DNA from: Synechococcus sp. Tobar12-5m-g
Lineage (GTDB): Bacteria; Cyanobacteriota; Cyanobacteriia; PCC-6307; Cyanobiaceae
DNA length: 64,000 nucleotides
Assembly: GCF_024345415.1 (NCBI RefSeq)
Contig: NZ_JAGQBB010000001.1
Span: 295,929-359,928 of the forward strand
Direction: 5' to 3'
The notes under the pieces were generated by a model, which searched no databases, had not been told where the DNA came from, and saw nothing but the letters and a program-made list of their open reading frames with translations. The first letter of the stretch is position 1. Each line of letters opens with the position of its first letter. Shown here in pieces: positions 60,744-64,000 of this stretch. The position numbers and the translations under genes were made by a program.

Positions 60744-63700
60744 ATGTCTGTGCCGCAAACGCATAGCCCGATCGTCTCTGTCTGCATGGCCAGCTTTAAT
60801 CATGCTCCCTATGTTGCTGCAGCGGTCCAATCTGTTCTCGATCAGACGTTTTCTGACTTTGAGCTGATTGTTGTCGACGATGGATCTTCTGATGACACGC
60901 TGAAAATCCTGAAGACGTTTGACGATCATAGGATCCGACTCGAAGCCTTTACTACGAATCGCTCAGCCTGCATTGCCGCGAATCATGCCATCAAAATGGC
61001 ACGGGGATTTTATGTTTCAGCCATCAGCTCTGATGACATCTGGGAACCTTTCAAGCTAGAGCGCCAGGTGGGGTTCCTTGAGGCACACCCCGATGTTGTT
61101 GCCACCTTTTCGCGAGCCACAATTATCAATGAGCATTCCGCTGAAGTCGATGCCACTGATGCCTCTCTAGACAGAGTTGCTAAGTTATATTTAACAGTGT
61201 TCAATGTTGACAACCGATCGAAGATTGAATGGCTTGAGAAGTTCTTCTTTGATGGCAATTGCCTTTGCCATTCCTCAGTTTTGATTCGTCATCGCTTTCT
61301 GATTGATTATGGAGCCTTCAATCCTACCCTGTGCCAACTCCCTGATTTTGATTTGTGGATCCGACTGGTGCAGCATGGTGAGATTCATGTGGCCACCGAG
61401 CCACTTGTACGCTTTCGTGTGTTGCCGGAGAATAAGAATGCATCGGGACTGGGTAGAAAGAAATCCAGGATTTACTCAGAGACCGTGTTTGTCTATACTC
61501 AGCTCTTTGGAATCAGTGATTCAAACTACATCCAGCCGTTGCTTGAGCGCTTGACTGAACTGGCGGCACCGAATGAAGTTGACATCAGAGCAGATCTTCC
61601 GATTGGATTGCAGCTGGCAATGCTTACCGCTCGGCACCATACGCAGCCGGCCGCAAGAGTGTCTGCCATTAACTTCATTCGTTCCCTCGCACAGGTTACG
61701 GGCTGCCCTGAGATTGTGCTCTGTCTCCACAATTTAGAACTCGCTAATGACTCTTACAATGTTATCGTTCTTGATGAGGCATACTCTGCATTAGAATCCA
61801 TCAAAGCTGAAGCGGATAGGTTTAGGCAGGAGCTAATGGAGGCCACTGTTGCGGTAGAGAAACACAGGCAGGAGCTAATGAAGGCCACAGAGAAACACAG
61901 GCAGGAGCTAATGGAGGCCACTGTTGCAGTAGAGAAACACAGGGCAGAAGCCGATCACAACCGTGCGCGGTCAGAGCTGTTCAGGCAAGAAGCGATCCAT
62001 TATGAGAAAATGCTCAATGAGGTTCTCCAATCAAAACTGTGGCGATCCACGGCATTCTTGCGTGGGTTCATTGATCGTCTCAAGCATTTGATTTCTTTCT
62101 TACCGACTGGGCATCAACAGGATAGCGCTGTTTCAACCATTTCTCAGGTTCCGAACTGTCACCGTCGCAGTTTTTTCTCCAACCCCCTAATTCTGAATGG
62201 ATGTCGGCGCCTTGTTCGTAAGGTGCGAAGCCTTTCGGTACGCTATGTCTATCCAGCCGCCCCAGGATTGCATAGTCTTGTCTTCTTTAAGTTGCGCCGA
62301 ACACTAACCGCATTTTTTGGTAAAGGATCTCCGGGAGGCCTCCTATCGCTGCAACAGATCTTTTTTTCAGACCCTTATGCCCCCTCCCAGATTAATGCAA
62401 ACCCACTCGTCAGCATCATCGTCCCGTGTTTTAATCACGCGAGGTACCTTGAGCAGAGGCTGTCCAGCATTAACCAACAAACTTACTCGAACGTTGAACT
62501 CATCCTGTTGGACGATGCCTCTGAAGATGGGAGTGCTGATATACTGCAGCAGTTTGTCAGTCAAAATCCGGAAACCACAAGTCTTGTTGTTAACTCTGTT
62601 AACTCTGGATCACCCTTTTCTCAGTGGAAACGAGGGCTGGCTGCAGCCAAGGGAGACTTGATCTGGATTGCTGAAAGCGACGACTTCTGTGATCCTAGTT
62701 TCCTTGCAGAGCTTGTTCCTCTGTTTAGCAATCAAGCTGTCATGCTTGCATTTTGCCGGACTGTCTTCGTTGATGCATCCGGTGATCGCGAGGTCTGGTC
62801 AATGCACGATTACATACCAGAGCTTAGCGCAAAAACTTGGGGTAAACCGTTCCTGGTCAGTACACACAAGTTGGCAGAGAGGATCTGGAGCCGGCGTAAT
62901 CTCATCCCTAATGTCAGCGCAGCCTTGTTTCGTTCTCCTGCACAGTTACCATTCCTGGAGGATCCTGAGTGGGTACAAATGCGAGTATGTGGAGACTGGT
63001 TCTTCTATCTTCACCTGGCATGTGGGGGCCTTGTAGCGTACAGCCCAAGGACAACCAACTTTTATCGGCAGCATCCAACCAACAGTTCAGTCGCTCTCCA
63101 TCGGAATCAGTCCTATCTGACTGAACATCTCTTTCTTGCAGAGCGCCTTCTGCGTCTGATGTCGCTCAGGCGACCAGACTGCCTGGCTATGCAGTCGGAG
63201 CTTGAGCAGAGATGGATGGATCGTCGCAATGAAATGTTGCCAGATGAGTTGAAGCAAAGGATCAAGGCGTTACGACCCCTGTCTGCCCTTGAGGGTGGGA
63301 AGACTCCCGCTCTGCTGATCGTGACCTATGCCCTCATCCCCGGAGGCGGCGAGATTATGCCGCTTAGGCTGGCTAACACCCTAAGAACCAGGGGTTTCCC
63401 CATCAGTGTTCTGAACTGTCACCAACAACCCAGTCAACCTGGGGTGCGGTCAATGCTCAACTCTAATATTCCTTTGTTTGAGCTGTCTTCCCTGGAAGCT
63501 TTGCCAAGACTGGTCAGTGATTTGGGAATTGATGTCATTCATTCCCATCACCCTTGGGTAGATACAACGATTGCAGAGCTTTTCTCTGGCCGCTCCAGCG
63601 TCAGTCATGTCGTCACTTCCCACGGAATGTATGATGAACTTGACACAATGGAGCTTGCCCGTGCCGGTAGGCTGCTTACTCCTTGGATCAGGCACTGTAC

Positions 63701-63935
63701 CTATGTAGCGGAAAAGAATCGACAGCCTCTCTTGTCCATGGGTCTAAGCGCAGACCAGCTCACCAAGATTTCCAACTCTGTTGATGATGTTTCTATCTGT
63801 CCAGAAAAACGCCAAGAGCTTGGCATTGAGGATCATGACTTTGTGATCTGTCTTGCCAGCAGAGGGATCCGTGTGTCTCGCGTCAAGCCCCTTGGCCGTT
63901 TGGCGTCAATCAAGTTGGCCGGTGAGGCCCCCTGA
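60744..63935 (+). CDS. Giant multi-domain glycosyltransferase, 3' end interrupted
   Basis: A 1063-residue reading frame with three glycosyltransferase modules. A GT2 domain (GT-A fold) covers about residues 9-280 (VSVCMASFNHAPYV, LIVVDDGSSDD, AISSDDIW). A coiled coil with tandem repeats covers about 350-415. A second GT2 domain starts at about 553 (VSIIVPCFNHARYL, LILLDDASEDGS, WIAESDDF). A GT4-type (GT-B) domain starts at about 854 (LLIVTYALIPGGGE, DVIHSHHP). The GT-B domain breaks off just as its second half begins (FVICLASRGI), where an IS-like sequence starts. ATG 60744 is preferred to TTG 60738. It probably made a surface polysaccharide. Confidence 0.8.
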   Translation: MSVPQTHSPIVSVCMASFNHAPYVAAAVQSVLDQTFSDFELIVVDDGSSDDTLKILKTFDDHRIRLEAFTTNRSACIAANHAIKMARGFYVSAISSDDIWEPFKLERQVGFLEAHPDVVATFSRATIINEHSAEVDATDASLDRVAKLYLTVFNVDNRSKIEWLEKFFFDGNCLCHSSVLIRHRFLIDYGAFNPTLCQLPDFDLWIRLVQHGEIHVATEPLVRFRVLPENKNASGLGRKKSRIYSETVFVYTQLFGISDSNYIQPLLERLTELAAPNEVDIRADLPIGLQLAMLTARHHTQPAARVSAINFIRSLAQVTGCPEIVLCLHNLELANDSYNVIVLDEAYSALESIKAEADRFRQELMEATVAVEKHRQELMKATEKHRQELMEATVAVEKHRAEADHNRARSELFRQEAIHYEKMLNEVLQSKLWRSTAFLRGFIDRLKHLISFLPTGHQQDSAVSTISQVPNCHRRSFFSNPLILNGCRRLVRKVRSLSVRYVYPAAPGLHSLVFFKLRRTLTAFFGKGSPGGLLSLQQIFFSDPYAPSQINANPLVSIIVPCFNHARYLEQRLSSINQQTYSNVELILLDDASEDGSADILQQFVSQNPETTSLVVNSVNSGSPFSQWKRGLAAAKGDLIWIAESDDFCDPSFLAELVPLFSNQAVMLAFCRTVFVDASGDREVWSMHDYIPELSAKTWGKPFLVSTHKLAERIWSRRNLIPNVSAALFRSPAQLPFLEDPEWVQMRVCGDWFFYLHLACGGLVAYSPRTTNFYRQHPTNSSVALHRNQSYLTEHLFLAERLLRLMSLRRPDCLAMQSELEQRWMDRRNEMLPDELKQRIKALRPLSALEGGKTPALLIVTYALIPGGGEIMPLRLANTLRTRGFPISVLNCHQQPSQPGVRSMLNSNIPLFELSSLEALPRLVSDLGIDVIHSHHPWVDTTIAELFSGRSSVSHVVTSHGMYDELDTMELARAGRLLTPWIRHCTYVAEKNRQPLLSMGLSADQLTKISNSVDDVSICPEKRQELGIEDHDFVICLASRGIRVSRVKPLGRLASIKLAGEAP
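61824..61940 (+). repeat. In-frame tandem repeat in the glycosyltransferase coiled coil
   Basis: Three copies of a unit beginning AGGCAGGAGCTAATG start at 61824, 61866 and 61899, with unit lengths of 42, 33 and 42 bases. They encode RQELMEATVAVEKH, RQELMKATEKH and RQELMEATVAVEKH. The units are nearly identical at the DNA level, so they arose recently. Each length is a multiple of three, keeping the frame and the helical heptad-like pattern. Confidence 0.85.
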
Positions 63936-64000
63936 GCTGCTCTGCGGTTGCCTTTGACGACAACCTCTTTCCGGCGACACGAAATCTTGCCCATCTCCGG
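63872..64000. mobile_element. Probable terminus of an IS21-family insertion sequence (partial)
   Basis: Two spaced repeats are visible: GTCAAGCCCCTTGGCCG (63882-63898) and GTCAATCAAGTTGGCCG (63905-63921). Both have GTCAA-N5-TTGGCCG. Multiple short terminal repeats of this kind are a feature of IS21-family ends. They follow TGTGTCTCG, a TG start fitting that family. The glycosyltransferase frame loses similarity exactly here. The transposase genes would lie beyond the window, so orientation and family need confirmation. Confidence 0.55.

Overview
The window is a GC-rich cyanobacterial chromosome segment. Allophycocyanin core genes (apcE-apcABC), two ATP synthase loci including the b' subunit, PSRP-3, the ferredoxin-thioredoxin reductase variable chain, System II cytochrome c maturation genes, and an orange carotenoid protein cluster all point to a Synechococcus/Cyanobium-type unicellular cyanobacterium. 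No rRNA, tRNA or CRISPR array was recognised.

Layout. 1-8.7 kb: 3' end of murD, small conserved cyanobacterial genes (EVE, DUF2811, DUF1818), rpoZ, a short Hsp70-like ATPase, ftrV, pyrR, gpmI, secG and msrB. A stretch at about 1.4-1.65 kb carries several DnaA-box-like motifs. 8.7-13.5 kb: groESL under a CIRCE operator, divergent from atpD-atpC (F1 beta and epsilon), then PSRP-3. 13.5-21.7 kb: a HAD hydrolase lacking a standard start codon, an Xaa-Pro aminopeptidase, an overlapping CNNM-GTPase-nadD-nadE unit, and alanine dehydrogenase. 21.7-29.9 kb (minus strand): the large ATP synthase operon atpI-B-E-F'-F-H-A-G, followed closely by a 2OG-Fe(II) oxygenase, a 2Fe-2S ferredoxin, a small protein and a DUF3326 protein. 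30-36.4 kb: a methyltransferase and the phycobilisome core operon. 36.4-43.7 kb: ftsW, ccdA/ccs1, queF, glnB (P-II), a TlyA-type methyltransferase and purB.

43.7-54.5 kb is the most unusual part. A tight five-gene plus-strand operon encodes a VWA lipoprotein, a four-helix membrane protein, a tubulin/FtsZ-like protein, a 1089-residue protein with a C-terminal actin/Hsp70-type ATPase domain, and a membrane-anchored coiled-coil protein. Divergent from it lies a minus-strand group encoding a small membrane protein, a probable outer-membrane beta-barrel and two exported proteins. Together they look like an envelope-spanning machine that pairs tubulin-fold and actin-fold proteins. This is the best candidate for an undescribed system. 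It resembles in outline the FtsZ-like/VWA membrane-remodelling systems predicted in the literature, but its function here is inference.

54.7-56.9 kb is a photoprotection module: OCP, a CrtW-type carotenoid ketolase that could make its ketocarotenoid, and the fluorescence recovery protein that resets OCP. It is followed by a YciI-like protein and an acetolactate-decarboxylase-like protein with a CARDB domain. From 58.4 kb the sequence is visibly more A+T-rich and poorly coding. It holds a decayed NeuD-type acetyltransferase and a very large three-domain glycosyltransferase whose last domain is cut off by what looks like the end of an IS21-family element. This looks like a decaying surface-polysaccharide island that continues past the window.
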